Assembly (NCBI GenBank): GCA_001972305.1
Contig: BDDD01003329.1
Location: 48,591 to 112,590 of the forward strand
Source: Cephalotus follicularis
Taxonomy: Eukaryota > Streptophyta > Magnoliopsida > Oxalidales > Cephalotaceae
Length of the DNA stretch: 64,000 nt
Direction: 5' to 3'
How positions within the stretch are numbered: position 1 is the first letter of the stretch; every line of letters begins with the position of its first letter. Shown here in pieces: positions 32,301 through 44,451 of this stretch. Under the pieces are notes generated by a model that made no database searches, was not told the origin of the DNA, and was given only the letters and a program-made list of their open reading frames with translations. The position numbers and the translations under genes were made by a program.

Positions 32301-33658
32301 ATAGCATCAGCTATTGAGCAAGAAATTACAAATAAGTGACTATGAGAGTCAAATCATATAAACCCTTCAATTTTTTTTATGCATTGATGATTAGGTCATT
32401 CTAGAAGGGTTGGTTTAACACATTTGGTTAAGGATGAACTTCAGGACATCCAGGACTGGAAGTCCCTTCAAACGTGTACACCATGTTTGATTGGTGAAAT
32501 GACCAAATCACTTTTCTCCTAGGACGGAGAGAAGGTAGTGGGCATATTGTGTTTTGTCCACATTGACGTTTGTGGTATAATGTCAGACAATGCAAGTGCA
32601 GGTTTTCACTACTTCATTACCTTCATCGGTGACTCGTCACAGTTTTGGTAAATGTTTCGGATGAGACGCAAATCTGAATCTTTTGAAAGTATTAGGGGAT
32701 TTCGAAATGAAGTAGAGATGCAAACAAGACATTAGTGAATATCTCATCTTCCTATCTCCTTCTGGGATTATACGTTGCAATGGCAGCGTATATCCTAATC
32801 CGGATTCCTATGAAATTTGTCCCCTCCAAATATTTCAAGATATTGAAATGGAGGAAACCCAACCTAAACAAAGAGGGTTTATGGTTGTCCAGCTTATGTA
32901 AGAAGGCGGAAACCTTCTAAGCTGGAGGCGCGAGCGGTTTGTTGCCGGTTGTTAGGATATCCTAAGAAGTGATTAGGATTTCATTTCAACCATCCTAGCG
33001 AACAAATGGTATTTGTTTCCTGTACTGCAAAATTCCTAGAGAGGAAAACCTGTTTACAGGAAGCAGTGGGAGTAAGGTGTAACTAAGAGAGTTATCACCT
33101 GGTGAATACCCATAAGACGATAAGGAATTAGAGATTGAACCCTTTAAAGAAAATGTTTGGGAAAGGATCCCAACATGAGATTGAATCTCAGTAAGGCACT
33201 CCTCGTGAGAGGAGATCAGGCAAGATTTCAACAGTGCTTGAGAAATATGGTTTTCTCATGAAAGGCACTGATAAACCTAAAGTCATCGATGATGACGAGC
33301 CTGTCAACTATAGTGGAAGCAATGAAGAGCATTGATTTCATGACATGGCTGGGAATCATGAAATCCGAAATAGACTCCATATACGATAACCAAGTATGGA
33401 ACTTGGTTAATGCTCCCATGGGCGAGGGGCCCTTTATGGTTCCATATAAATCTTCAAAGAGGAAGATAGGCGTTAATGGAAAAAGGTTAAAACCTTTAGA
33501 TCGGAATGATTAAGTCCATTTGGACAACGCTTGCTATTGCCGCTCATTATGATAATGAGCTATGGCAAATTGTGTAAAGACAGTCTGCAAGAGTGGCTAT
33601 CTTGAAGAGGACATCTTAATGTTCCAAACCAGAGAGGTTTACATCTAAGGAGAATTAG
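32300..33658 (+). pseudogene. Copia I integrase and start of RT (degenerate)
   Basis: Broken frames show the GAG-pre/integrase zinc area (THLVKDELQD, CTPCLIGEMTKS at about 32405-32510), the catalytic-core start, then a deletion joining directly to the integrase C-terminal region (AAYILIRIPMKFVPSK at about 32770-32830). Next comes the linker and early RT (MKSEIDSIYDNQVWNLVNAP at about 33357-33420, then an AHYDNELWQ-like segment near 33550). The same order and wording recur in element J (46701-47650). The frame is cut at 33663 by element K and resumes at 43216. Confidence 0.75.
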
Positions 33659-33663
33659 AACAG
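33659..33663 (+). repeat. Target duplication aacag, left copy
   Basis: AACAG here and at 43211-43215 flank element K exactly. Confidence 0.95.
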
Positions 33664-33841
33664 TGTGACGACCCGAATTCCCTTTTGTACTATTCATGCA
33701 TACATCGTACCGTATTGTACCATATTGGACCGTACTAAACTGTATTGAATTAAGGTATTCTTATACCTATTGATATTGTATTGATCATATGCATGTATAG
33801 TCGAGATTTTTGGGCCGAGTTTTGGAGAGTTGACCGAATTG

Positions 33842-33850
33842 ACTATTTAA
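33842..33850 (+). promoter_or_regulatory. Putative TATA box, K LTR
   Basis: CTATTTAAG precedes a CT-rich tract of about 60 bp. The 3' LTR has the same at about 41118. Confidence 0.45.
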
Positions 33851-34348
33851 GTCAATTCTTTCTCTCCTTCCTCTCATATTTCTCATTCTTCTTCTCTCTC
33901 TATCCTTCTCCCTCTCTCTCTCTTGCTGAGCAGCCTCCATCTTCCACTACTGCAGCCCCGGATTGCATCTCCATCGACAAGGACAGCGATTGCAAGTAGT
34001 TGATTGGTGATTGAACGACATAGTAGCCGATTGAGAGATTGGAAGCTCAACTTTGAAGCTTCAGTGATAGGTAGGACTTCCTACTTGAATTGCCTGCCTG
34101 TTGTATTGATTGAATGATTGATTGTGCTTATTGAAAGATTGAATTGAGTGAATTGCGGTTTTTAGGGTTTTAGCAAACCCTTGACCTAATTGTTAATTAA
34201 AGGATTGAAATTGAATTTGGAAGGTTGTAACTAGTCTTACTAACCTCAAATGATTGATTGTAAACTTTGGTTTTCAAAGAATGGCTTTAAATTGGATTTT
34301 GACTTGAGATTGGCCCTATTTTCTGCATAAAATCGACTTTTCCCAGAA

Positions 34349-34682
34349 AAGACATCGACCCTTAGCCCAAAGACGTCGATGTCTTTTTCATCTGAGTGCT
34401 ATATCCTTGATTCTGCAGCAAAGACATCGATGTCTTTCAAAGACATTGACGTCTTTGCCTCGATATGTCTCTCCCTTGGAAAAATATCGATGCCGAACAT
34501 CGATGTGCATTCTCAGGATATTTTTATTGAAAAGCGTCGACGCCTTTCTCCAAGGACATCGACGTCTTCGGTCAGATCTCTACACAAATAGGGAAAGACA
34601 TCGATGTCTTTCAAAGACATCGACGTCTTTACCCCGTTATAAAGAGGATTCGACGTCTTTTACCAAAGACATCGACGCCTAA
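34349..34682. repeat. AAGACATCGATGTCTT palindrome array (K 5' LTR)
   Basis: About a dozen units, including the perfect 18-bp palindrome AAAGACATCGATGTCTTT at 34594-34611. It lies about 500-840 bp after the TATA-like motif. The 3' LTR copy has about two units fewer. Confidence 0.9.
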
Positions 34683-34811
34683 TGTTATGAAAGGAGTTTT
34701 TAACTGTTGTAAAGCTGGTTTTCAACTTCTTTTCATATTGCCACTTGACTAGAGCCTCACTTAACGTGTCCAAGTGTTTGAAAATAGTTTTAATGATTAT
34801 ATTGATTGATT

Positions 34812-35055
34812 GATTGCTTGAGTCATGAGTGTTGTTGTGAGTCTAAGTTGGTAAAATGGATGCACGTTCCCATCCCTCCATTAGGCACCACCACTTATCG
34901 GCCTTGCTTCGACGTTGTATTGATACATTGATCGATTGCTTGAGTCATGAGTGTTGTTGCGAGCCTAAGTCGGTACGATGGACGCACGTTCCCATTTCTC
35001 CATTAAACACCACCACTCATTGACTTTACTCAATATTGTATTGGCTCGATTGATT
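34812..35055 (+). repeat. 122-bp tandem duplication, K 5' LTR only
   Basis: GATTGCTTGAGTCATGAGTG begins at 34812 and again at 34934. The 3' LTR has a single copy, so copy number changed after insertion. Confidence 0.85.
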
Positions 35056-35171
35056 GATTGATTGTATTGTATGGATCCTATAGAGCAACCTTATGATTCG
35101 TGTCGGCAGGTTAGGTTATTGACTTTGTCCACCTATTCCGTCGATCCTTTCATTCATTGTATTGTATTGAC

Positions 35172-35711
35172 CCGCTGACGAGCGGTACCGATTGATTGTC
35201 GATTGATGCTCCCTTTAGGGTCGTAGCTCCCTAACGGTATCAGTAGCTCCCTCGGTTGTAGCTCATCGAGATTGTATTGACCCAGCCATAGGCTGGAAGA
35301 TCTATGAGTCCCAGACGTGATCAATCTGAGAACCGTAGATAGATCTCCCACCCTTTTTGAAGGACTACCTTCTGTGGGATTGATCATTGCTAACTTATTG
35401 ACATTGTATTGACACCGGTCGCATGCTCTATAGGATATTGATTGATTTATTGGGTGTTTCATACACCACCATTGAGTGTCTGCCATTGATTGATTGTTAT
35501 AGATCCTATCCGTATGCTCTATTATGGGCCACTGTCATACGGGTAGTCTGATCGCCAATTGTACAGGTACATTTCCCATGTCATGCATTGATATTGTACA
35601 CCGCACATTGATATTGTATAGATTGTCACCGATATTACACATTGTACATGCATACATGCTGCATGGGGTTTCTGCTTAGCCAGTGTGGCTAATCCCATCC
35701 TTCGGGGTGGG
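35172..35711 (+). promoter_or_regulatory. Leader hairpins with GACG and TTCG loops (K 5' LTR)
   Basis: CCGCT-GACG-AGCGG (35172-35185); CCAGCC-ATA-GGCTGG (35282-35296); TTAGCC-AGTGT-GGCTAA (about 35676-35692); CCCATCC-TTCG-GGGTGGG (35694-35711). All recur in the 3' LTR. Confidence 0.6.
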
Positions 35712-36079
35712 GCTGTGTTGTACCATTGTGTGCGGCATAGGTAGGGCAGCAAGTAGCAGTGGACAGAAGGAATGAAGACCTGTTGACCGCATGACTTCTT
35801 GGGTATCGTGAAGCTGATAGAGATATTGTAGTGAAAGATGGAAATGTACTGCATTGTAATACTGTTTAAAGGATTGACAATGTATTGAAAAGACTAATAC
35901 AGTAAAGGATTTGTATTGTATTGTATGGATGGATTTGTATTGTATCTTCTGCAACTGATGTGTATTGCAAAGTTTTAAAGTTTTCTGCATTTTTATATTG
36001 CTAGTCCCGACCATTGTATTGTGTATTGGATTGAGAGTTATCCCACGTGTCCGCCCTGCGGGCGCGGGATGTTACAGTA

Positions 36080-36091
36080 TGGTATCAGAGA
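36080..36091 (+). promoter_or_regulatory. Primer binding site, element K
   Basis: TGGTATCAGAGA, three bases after the 5' LTR end. Confidence 0.9.
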
Positions 36092-36261
36092 CATTGGTCG
36101 ACCTACTAGCTAAGTATATATAAATGTGTTGATTGAGATTGACTGAATGGATTTGCATGATATGTGTTCTTGCTTATTCATGCTATTGTTATTGGAAAGG
36201 AGATTGATATTGGAATTGAAAGTGATTTCATCTTATCACCCCATTGTTGTCTCTTATAGCT

Positions 36262-37614
36262 ATGGAAAACAGAGGAAGGCGTGGCCGGCGGGGTGGAAGG
36301 AATGCTCCTGCCCTTGCTCCTGCCCCTGCTCCTGTTGATGATGAACCGGCTCCTGGTAATGCTTTTCCAGAGTATGATCCTAATGCTCCACCAGCGGGTG
36401 CTGACCCTGAGGTTTGGAGACAATTGTGTGCCATTATGGCACAGATGCATACTCTGATGGGATGCCAACAAGCTAGAGTGGAACGTAGACCAAGGAGGGA
36501 AGACATGTTGAGCCGTTTCTTAAAGTTGCAGCCTCCAGCATTTGTAGGACTCCCTGATCCTACCCTTGCTGAGTCTTGGCTAATCCATATGGAAAAGATC
36601 TTTGAGGTCATAGGATGTGATGATGAACAGAGATTGGTATTGGCAGTGTATATGCTCCAAAGAGAAGCTGAGCACTGGTGGGCTATGGTTAACACCGATT
36701 GGACAAGGAATGGTATAGTCCGCTCTTTGGAAGCCTTGAAAAGAAAATTCAATGCAAGGTACTACCATCATGTAGAGATAGACAGAAGAGAGATTGAATT
36801 TGCTAACTTGGTACAAGGAAGCATGACAGTTGCTGAGTATGAGGCGAGGTTCAGGCAGCTAGCCCGATCTGCCCCGTACTTAGTGGAAAGCCAAGAGCGT
36901 AGAGCAAAGAAGTTCCTTCGGGGGCTGAGATTGGATTTGAGGAGGCAACTGACCCCCTTCGGGTTGACCTCCATATCGGATATTTCTTCCCGAGCTATGC
37001 ACCTTGAGGATATTGCAGCTGAGGCTAAACAGATGAGAAATATAGCCCGTACCAGGCCTACTCCTTCTTCTTGGCAAAGGGGTAGTGACAGTGGCAGTGC
37101 TAAATCTCAGAAGACTGATAGTAGCCCCTCACCTGGTTCTCAGGGTAGCAATCAGGATAGCGGGAATTAGTCCCGTTCTTATAGGAGAGCCAGATCGAGG
37201 AACGCACACCGAGGAGACCGATCTTCAGCACCTAGTCAGGGTACACCCTCCAAACTTTCTAGGAACGGTAATCAGAGTGCTAAGGTTCCTTGTGTGCATT
37301 GTCAGAAGGCAAACCATACTTCTGAGAATTGTAGAAGGTTCTTGGGCCATTGCTTGGTTTGTGGTGTTTCCGACCACATTGCTAGGGATTGTCCTCGGAG
37401 TTCTCGTCCTAGAGGATTTGATCAGACACAGCGGGCACCACCCCCACAGGGACCGGCAGCTAGTGTACCGTCTTCTTCCCTTGAGACTTCGCAGTCCAGG
37501 GGGAAGCAGCCTATGAGTTCTGCTCCGATAGTCCAGGATAGAGTGTTTGCTATGGAACCGAGTGCTGCAGCAAGGTCATATGTTGTGATTGGAGGTACCA
37601 TTCGACTCTTTTAA
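36262..37614 (+). pseudogene. Element K gag with zinc knuckles
   Basis: ATG at 36262 (MENRGRRGRRGG) is preferred over the upstream in-frame ATG at 36244 because other gags here begin with the basic stretch. A Pro/Ala-rich segment is followed by the gag core (AESWLIHMEKIF, EAEHWWAMV, MTVAEYEARFRQLAR). A TAG at 37168-37170 interrupts it; the same frame then carries two CCHC-type knuckles (CMHCQKANHTSENC-like at about 37288 and CLVCGVSDHIARDC at about 37351-37392). A TAA at 37612-37614 lies at the entry to protease. It would package the element RNA. Confidence 0.9.
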
Positions 37615-40600
37615 CTTACAGCACGGGTTCTTTTTGATCCAGGTTCATCCCATTCATTCACTGCATTGCATTTTGTCTCCCATGTAGGTTTGAGGCCTGA
37701 GTACCTTCCTTTCTTGATGGAGGTATCCACACCTCTCGGTGAGTGAGCGACCACCGATCGAGTGTGTAGAGATTGTATTGTTGAGATTGATGATCGTTGC
37801 TTGTTAGCCGATCTTATTGTTTTACCGATGGATTGCCTAGATGTGATTCTTGGCATGGATTGGTTGTTTGCTAGCTTTGCTCAGGTGGATTGTCATCAGA
37901 AAGTAGTGGTTTTCAGTCCTCCGGGATGACCACCTTTTCGGTTTCTTGGCACCTTAGAGCCATTGTTTGTTCCTATGATTTCGGCTTTGCATGCGGACAG
38001 ATTGTTACGATAGGGATGCCAGGGGTTTCTGGTACATGTGCTCATTGCAGACAGATGGCGACCGGAACTAGAGGATATTCCAGTGGTTTGCAAGTTCGGA
38101 GATGCTTTTCCTCGGGATTTGACGTCGTTGCCGCCAGACAGAGAGATTGAGTTTGTGATTGATCTGATACTAGGAACCGCACCGATTTCTCGAGCACCGT
38201 ACCGAATGGCATCAATAGAATTGAAAGAGTTGAAGATACAGTTACAGAATCTTCTAGACAAAAGCTTTATAAGACCTAGTGCTTCACCCTGGGGAGCACC
38301 TATCCCTTTTGTCAAGAATAAAGATGGATCGCTCCGTAAGTGTATTGATTACCGACAGCTCAACAAAGTTACAGTGAAGAATAAGTACCCTCTACCGCAC
38401 ATTGATGAGCTATTTGATCAGCTTAGAGGAGTGACAGTGTTTTCTAAGCTCGACTTGAGATTGGGATATCACTAGTTTAAAGTCAGACCGGAGGATATTC
38501 CGAAGATGGCTTTCAGATCGAGATATGGCCATTATGAGTTCTTAGTTATGCCTTTTGGTGTGACTAATGCTCCTGCGGCTTTCATGGACCTGATGAACTG
38601 AGTGTTCAAACAGTATTAGGATCAGTTCATTGTAGTGTTCATTGACGACCTCTTGGTCTATTCCAAGACCGATGAGGAGCATGCGCAACACCTCTACTTT
38701 GTTTTGCAAACCTTGAGGGATCATCGACTGTATGCCAAATTCGACAAGTGCGAGTTTTGGTTATCGGAGGTTGCTTTTCTAGGGCATATTGTTTCTGGTG
38801 ACGGTTTATCAGTGGATCCATCGAAAGTAGAGGCAGTGAAAGATTGTAAACGACCGATGAATGCTTCCGAAGTCCGCAGCTTCTTGGGTTTAGCAGGGTA
38901 TTATCATCGGTTTGTTGAGGGATTTTCCCGTATTGCAACACCGTTGACCAGTTTGACACAGAAGAACGCTGCCTTTGTATGGGATAGTGATTGTGAAAGA
39001 AGTTTTCAAGAGTTGAAAGAGAGATTTATTTCCGCTCCTGTCCTACCCTTACCAGACGGGAACGAAGACTTTGTTGTGTATACCGATGCTTCTGGAAAGG
39101 GGCTTGGTTGTGTTATTATGCAATACGGCAAAGTGATCGCATATGCATCGAGAAAGATCAAACCACATGAAGAAAACTACCCAGTGCATGACTTGGAGTT
39201 GGCGGTCATTGTCTTTGCTCTTGGAAAATGGCGCCACTACCTTTATGGGACCAAGTTCACAGTTTTCACTTATCATAAGAGTTTGAGATATCTCTTTTCA
39301 CAGAAGGAATTGAACATGAGACAGAGAACGTGGTTTGAGCTTCTTAATAATTATGACTGTGATATTGAATATCATCCTGGAAAAGCCAAGGTCGTTGCAG
39401 ATGCATTGAGTCACAAGTTATCTTGTATGACTCTTTCCCATATACAGGTGCAACCTACATTGGTTGACCGGATTAGAGATGCACAGATAGTGGATACTGA
39501 ATTACAGAATGTGGCTACTGCTTTAGATGAAGGATTGAAACCCGATTTCTCTCTCTCTATAGATGGGTTATTGAGATACAGGAACATAATTTGCATTCCA
39601 GCCGATAGCGAGTTGAAGGAAGAGCTTCTTTCTCAAGATCATAAATCTCGTCTCTCTATTCATCCAGGGAGTACGAAGATGTATCGTGACCTAAAACTTA
39701 GCTATTGGTGGATTGGATGAAGAGAGAAATCGAAGAGTTTGTATCGAGATGCCTCACTTGTCAGCAAGTAAAGGCAGAGCACCAGAGACCGGCGGGCTTG
39801 CTTCAGCCTTTGCTCATTCCTGAGTGGAAATGGGAGCACATTACCATGGATTTCGTGTCTAGGTTGCCTCTGTCTCGTGACAGACATGATGGTATATGGA
39901 TTGTGGTCGATCGACTCACGAAGTCGGCCCACTTTCTACCGATTCGGATGACTTATTCTAGAGAAAAGTTGTCCAAATTGTTCATGAAAGAGATTGTTAA
40001 AGCACATGGAGCTCCTGTTAGCATTGTTTCAGATCGAGACTCTCGCTTCACTTCTAGGTTTTGGAGGAAGTTACAGGTAGCTATGGGTACATAATTGAGT
40101 TTCAGCATTGCTTTTCATCCCCAAACAGATGGTTTGTCCGAAAGGACCATTCAGACGTTGGAGGACATGCTTCGAGCATGTGTTCTCGACTTTGGAGGTA
40201 GTTAAGATGACTACTTGCATTTGATTGAGTTCTCGTATAACAATAGTTATCACGAGAGCATACAGATGGCTCCCTATGAAGCCCTATATGGTAGAAAGTG
40301 CCGATCGCCAGTTTGTTGGGATCAGGTCGGTGAAAAGAGTATTTTGGGGCCAGAGATTGTACAGATTACCGCAGAGAAAGTGAAACTGATTAGAGACCAA
40401 TTGATTGTTGCATAGAGTAGTCAGAAAAGCTATGCTAATGTTCATCGCAGAGGCTTGGAGTTTAGTGTTGGTGACCATGTTTTCCTCAAAGTGTCTCCCA
40501 CTAAAGGAGTCAGGAGATTCGGGAAGAAAGGAAAGCTTTCTCCTCGTTTTATTGGACCTTTCGAGGTATTGGATCGGATTGGCCGACTTGCTTACAGGCT

Positions 40601-40886
40601 TGCCTTGCCCCCAGAATTTTTGGGAGTGCATGATGTGTTCCACGTTTCTCAGTTGAGGAGATATGTTCGAGATCCTTCACACATCATTGAGTATGGTCAG
40701 ATTTAGTTTGAACCTGACTTATCGTTTACAGAGACTCCTACACAGATTGTTGACCGATAGATCAAAGTATTGAGGAACTGGACCATCCCTTTGGTCAGTG
40801 TTCTATTGCAGTATCATGGTTCAATGGAACGCACCTGGGAGTGCGAGAACGATATAAGAGAGACGTATCCTTTCCCATTTGACTGA
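37615..40886 (+). pseudogene. Element K pol (protease to chromodomain)
   Basis: Same frame as gag up to about 39718, where one base is lost; the shifted frame runs to TGA at 40884-40886. Protease reads FDPGSSHSF, so the D-S/T-G site has Pro in the middle. RT (38050-38800) has FIDD intact; RNase H (39070-39300) has the last acidic residue changed to Tyr (FTYHKSL). Integrase keeps its zinc finger and D-D-E (MDF, SDRD, SER), followed by the GPF/Y-like module (FIGPFEVLDRIG) and a terminal chromodomain-like remnant. In-frame stops include 37744, 37927, 38011, 38473, 38599 and 38617, with more in integrase. All domains are represented, so it is a decayed full-length pol. Confidence 0.92.
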
Positions 40887-40926
40887 TTGATTGATTGACC
40901 GATGAATGTGGGGACCAGATTCTTTT

Positions 40927-40939
40927 AAGGAGGGGAGAA
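40927..40939 (+). promoter_or_regulatory. Polypurine tract of K
   Basis: AAGGAGGGGAGAA directly precedes the 3' LTR start. Confidence 0.9.
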
Positions 40940-43210
40940 TGTGACGACCCGAATTCCCTTTTGTATTGTTCATGCGTACATCGTACCGTATTGTACCGTA
41001 TTGGACCGTACTGAACTGTATTGAATTGAGGTATTCTTATACCTATTGATATTGTATTGATCATTTGCATGTATAGTCGGGATTTTTGGGCCGAGTTTCG
41101 GAGAGTTGACCGAATCGACTATTTAAGACAATTCTTTCTCTCCTTTCTCTCATATTTCTCATTCTTCTTCTTTCTCTCTATCCTTCTCCCTCTCTCTCTC
41201 TAGCTGAGCAGCCTCCATCTTCCACCATTCCAGCCCCGGATTGCATCTCCATCGACAAGGACAGCGATTGCAAGTAGTGGATTGGTGATTGAACGACATA
41301 GCAGCCGATTGAGAGATTGGAAGCTCAACTTTGAAGCTTCAGTGATCGGTAGGACTTCTTACTTGAATTGCTTGCCTGTTGTATTGATTGAATGATTGAT
41401 TGTGCTGATTGAATGATTGAATTGAGTAAATTGGGGTTTTTAGGGTTTTTAGCAAACCCTTGACCTAAGTGTTAATTAAAGGATTGAAATTGAATTTGGA
41501 AGGTTGTAACTAGTCTTATTAACCTCAAATGATTGATTGTAAACTTTGGTTTTCAAAGAATGGCTTTAAATTGGATTTTTACTTGAGATTGTCCCTATTT
41601 TCTGCATAAAATCGACTTTGTCCAGAAAAGACATCGACCCTTAGCCCAAAGACGTCGATGTCTTTTTCATCTGAGTGCTATATCCTTGATTCTGCAGCAA
41701 AGACATCGACGTCTTTCAAAGACATCGACGTCTTTGCCTTGAGATGTCTCTCCCTTGGAAAGACATCGATGCCGAACATCGATGTGCATTCTCAGACTAT
41801 TTTTATTGAAAAGCGTTGACGCCTTTCTCCAAGGACATCGACATCTTCGGCCAGATTTCTACACAAATAGGGAAAGACATCGATGTCTTTACACTGTTTT
41901 AAAGAGGAGTCGATGACTTTTACCAAAGACATCAATGCCTAATGTACTGAAAGGAGTTTTTAACTATTGTAAGGCTGGTTTTCAACTTCTTTTCACATTG
42001 CCACTTGACTAGAGCCTCACTTGAGGTGTCCAAGTGTTTGAAAACAGTTTTAATGATGGTATTGATTGATTGCTTGAGTCATGAGTGTTGTTGCGAGCCT
42101 AAGTCGGCACGATGGACGCACGTTCCCATTTCTCCATCAAACACCACCACTCATTGACTTTACTCAATACTGTATTGACTCGATTGATTGATTGATTGTA
42201 TTGTATGGATCCTATAGAGCAACCTTATGATTCATGTCGGCAGGTTAGGTTGTTGACTTTGTCCACCTATTCCGTCGATCGTTTCATTCATTGTATTGTA
42301 TTGACCCGCTGACGAGCGGTACCGATTGATTGTCGATTGATGCTCCCATTAGGGTCGTAGCTCCCTAACGGTATCAGTAGCTCCCTCGGTTGTAGCTCAT
42401 CAAGATTGTATTGACCCAGCCATAGGCTGGAAGATCTATGAGTCCCAGACCTGATCAATCTGAGAACCGTAGATAGATCTCCCACCCTTTTTCAAGGACT
42501 ACCTTCCGTGGGATTGATCATTGCTAACTTATTGACATTGTATTGACACCGGTCGCATGCTCTATAGGATATTGATTGATTTATTGGGTGTTTCATACAC
42601 CACCATTGAGTGTCTGCCATTGATTGATTGTTATAGATCCTATCCGTATGCTCTGTTATGGGCCACTGTCATACGGGTAGTCTGATCGCCAATTGTACAG
42701 GTACATTTCCCATGTCATGCATTGATATTGTACACCGCACATTGATATTGTATAGATTGTCACCGATATTGCACATTGTACATGCATACATGCTGCATGG
42801 GGTTTCTGGTTAGCCAGTGTGGCTAACCCCATCCTTCGGGGTGGGGCTATGTTGTACCTTTGTGTGAGGCATAGGTAGGGCAGCAAGTAGCAGTGGACAG
42901 AAGGACTGAAGACCCGTTGACCGCACGACTTCTTGGGTATCGTGATGCTGATAGAGATATTGTAGTGAAAGATGGAAATGTACTGCATTGTAATACTGTT
43001 TAAAGGATTGATAATGTATTGAAAAGACTAATACTGTAAAGGATTTGTATTGTATTGTATGGATGGATTTGTATTGTATCTTTCGCAACTGATGTGTATT
43101 GCAAAGTTTTAAAGTTTTCCGCATTTTTATATTGCTAGTCCTGACCATTGTATTGTGTATTGGATTGAGAGTAATGCCACGCGTCCGCCCTACGGGCGCG
43201 GGGTGTTACA
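40940..43210 (+). mobile_element. Element K 3' LTR
   Basis: 2271 bp, starts TGTGACGACCCG and ends GCGCGGGGTGTTACA, followed by AACAG (43211-43215). It has the same array and hairpins as the 5' LTR but single copy of the 122-bp unit. Confidence 0.95.
41624..41942. repeat. AAGACATCGATGTCTT array (K 3' LTR)
   Basis: About ten units, including AAAGACATCGATGTCTTT near 41875. Confidence 0.85.
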
Positions 43211-43215
43211 AACAG

Positions 43216-44354
43216 TGTGTGCTAACTCCTGAGATCTATGTATGACCGTAAGCAAGCATCCCGTAGCTGAAACATCTGTTTTTGATTTTATCAAAACGAT
43301 TCTATGCCTTATGTCTACCAGAAATAGGATATCCTAGGTATCACTTTCCTGGTACTGTACTTAGACAACATACTACTCATTGGATATGATGTAGCTATGT
43401 TATAGTACAATTAACTAAGAACTTCTCTAAAAGGATTTGGGAAAGACTTCCTACATTTTGGGAATGAAGATCTAAAGTGATAGATCAAGTAGTTTGTTCG
43501 GGCTTTCCCAAAGCTAGTACATCAGCAGGGTGCTGATATAGTATAGACTTTTGAATTCCATGTTTGGCTTACTGCCAATTAGACTAGGAATTTATCTTTC
43601 CAAGAGGATGTTGAAAGAGACTTCTGATGAGAGTGTTGCATGAGTGGGCTCCCTTAAGCTTCGGCTAAAGGCTGCATCATGCAATATCATACTTTGTACT
43701 AGTCCTATCATCGCCTAAGACTAAGGGTTTGGCTAGTCGATTATCAGTCTAATGCCTATGAGAGGCACTGGGAAATTGTCAAAGAGATCTGGGAGAGACT
43801 CAGGATTTCTTCATGACAATTGGAGAAGATAGTGAACTGAAATTTAAGAGTTATGTTGACTCTGATTTCAACTGTGATATGAATGATCACAATATCATAT
43901 CAGGATATGTGATTGTCCTGAACGAAGGTGCTGTGTGAGTTGGAGGAGTCTACAATAGTAGAATATTGTTGACACAACCATAGAATAAGAGTATGTTATA
44001 ACAAATGATACTAAAAAGTAGCTGTTTGGAAGCAAAAGTTCACTATAGAACTTCATGTAGTTCCATCTATCGTTCGTCCAGTTGTGTAGAGTGACAACGA
44101 CGGGGGGCCTTTGCACAGGCTATGGAACCTAGGTCTCATTACCGCTCTAGACTTATAAAGCTACGGTGTCATAAGATTATATGATTTATAAGATCATATA
44201 TCGAGGAAACATTATCCTAGAGAGATTTACGATGGTAGCAAATTTTGGCAGACCCATTGACTAATGCCATGAGCATTAGTAGTACATGAGCGACAACGAA
44301 AGTGCGATGGGCTTAGGCTAAAGGACTTCGTGGCTTCAGGGCCAAGTGGGAGAT
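43216..44354 (+). pseudogene. Copia I RT end and RNase H
   Basis: Continues the Copia I frame after K. Broken frames show the RT catalytic strand as LYLDNILLIGYD (about 43360), with the second Asp changed to Asn. RNase H pieces follow (GYVIVLNEGAV near 43905, AFAQAMEPRSHYRS near 44108, ILADPLTNAMS near 44240). The end reads AAGTGGGAGA (44344-44353), a typical Copia polypurine tract, next to an LTR start. Confidence 0.75.
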
Positions 44355-44417
44355 TGTTTGACTAAGGGTGCCCCTACATGCCACGTGGTGGCTCTGCATA
44401 AATAAATAAATAAATAA

Positions 44418-44451
<34 letters not shown>

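Larger units (their letters stand above)
33664..36076 (+). mobile_element. Element K 5' LTR
   Basis: Starts TGTGACGACCCG and ends GCGCGGGATGTTACA. It has a TATA-like CTATTTAAG near 33842, then a TC-rich leader start, a palindrome array, a 122-bp tandem duplication, and hairpins at 35172-35185, 35282-35296, 35676-35711 and about 36049-36061. Confidence 0.95.
33664..43210 (+). mobile_element. Gypsy element K, full length
   Basis: 9547 bp with two LTRs (33664-36076 and 40940-43210), PBS, gag-pol and PPT, flanked by the 5-bp duplication AACAG. It interrupts Copia I within RT. By eye the LTRs differ at about a dozen of the first 245 bases, mostly transitions, and the 5' LTR is 142 bp longer because of repeat changes. 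It has no large internal deletion, so it is the most complete element here, though it has many stops. Confidence 0.95.

Noticed and set aside
35154..36014. Minus-strand frames repeated at 42288-43148
   Set aside because: They are antisense frames in the two K LTRs, with no domain; the repetition reflects LTR duplication.
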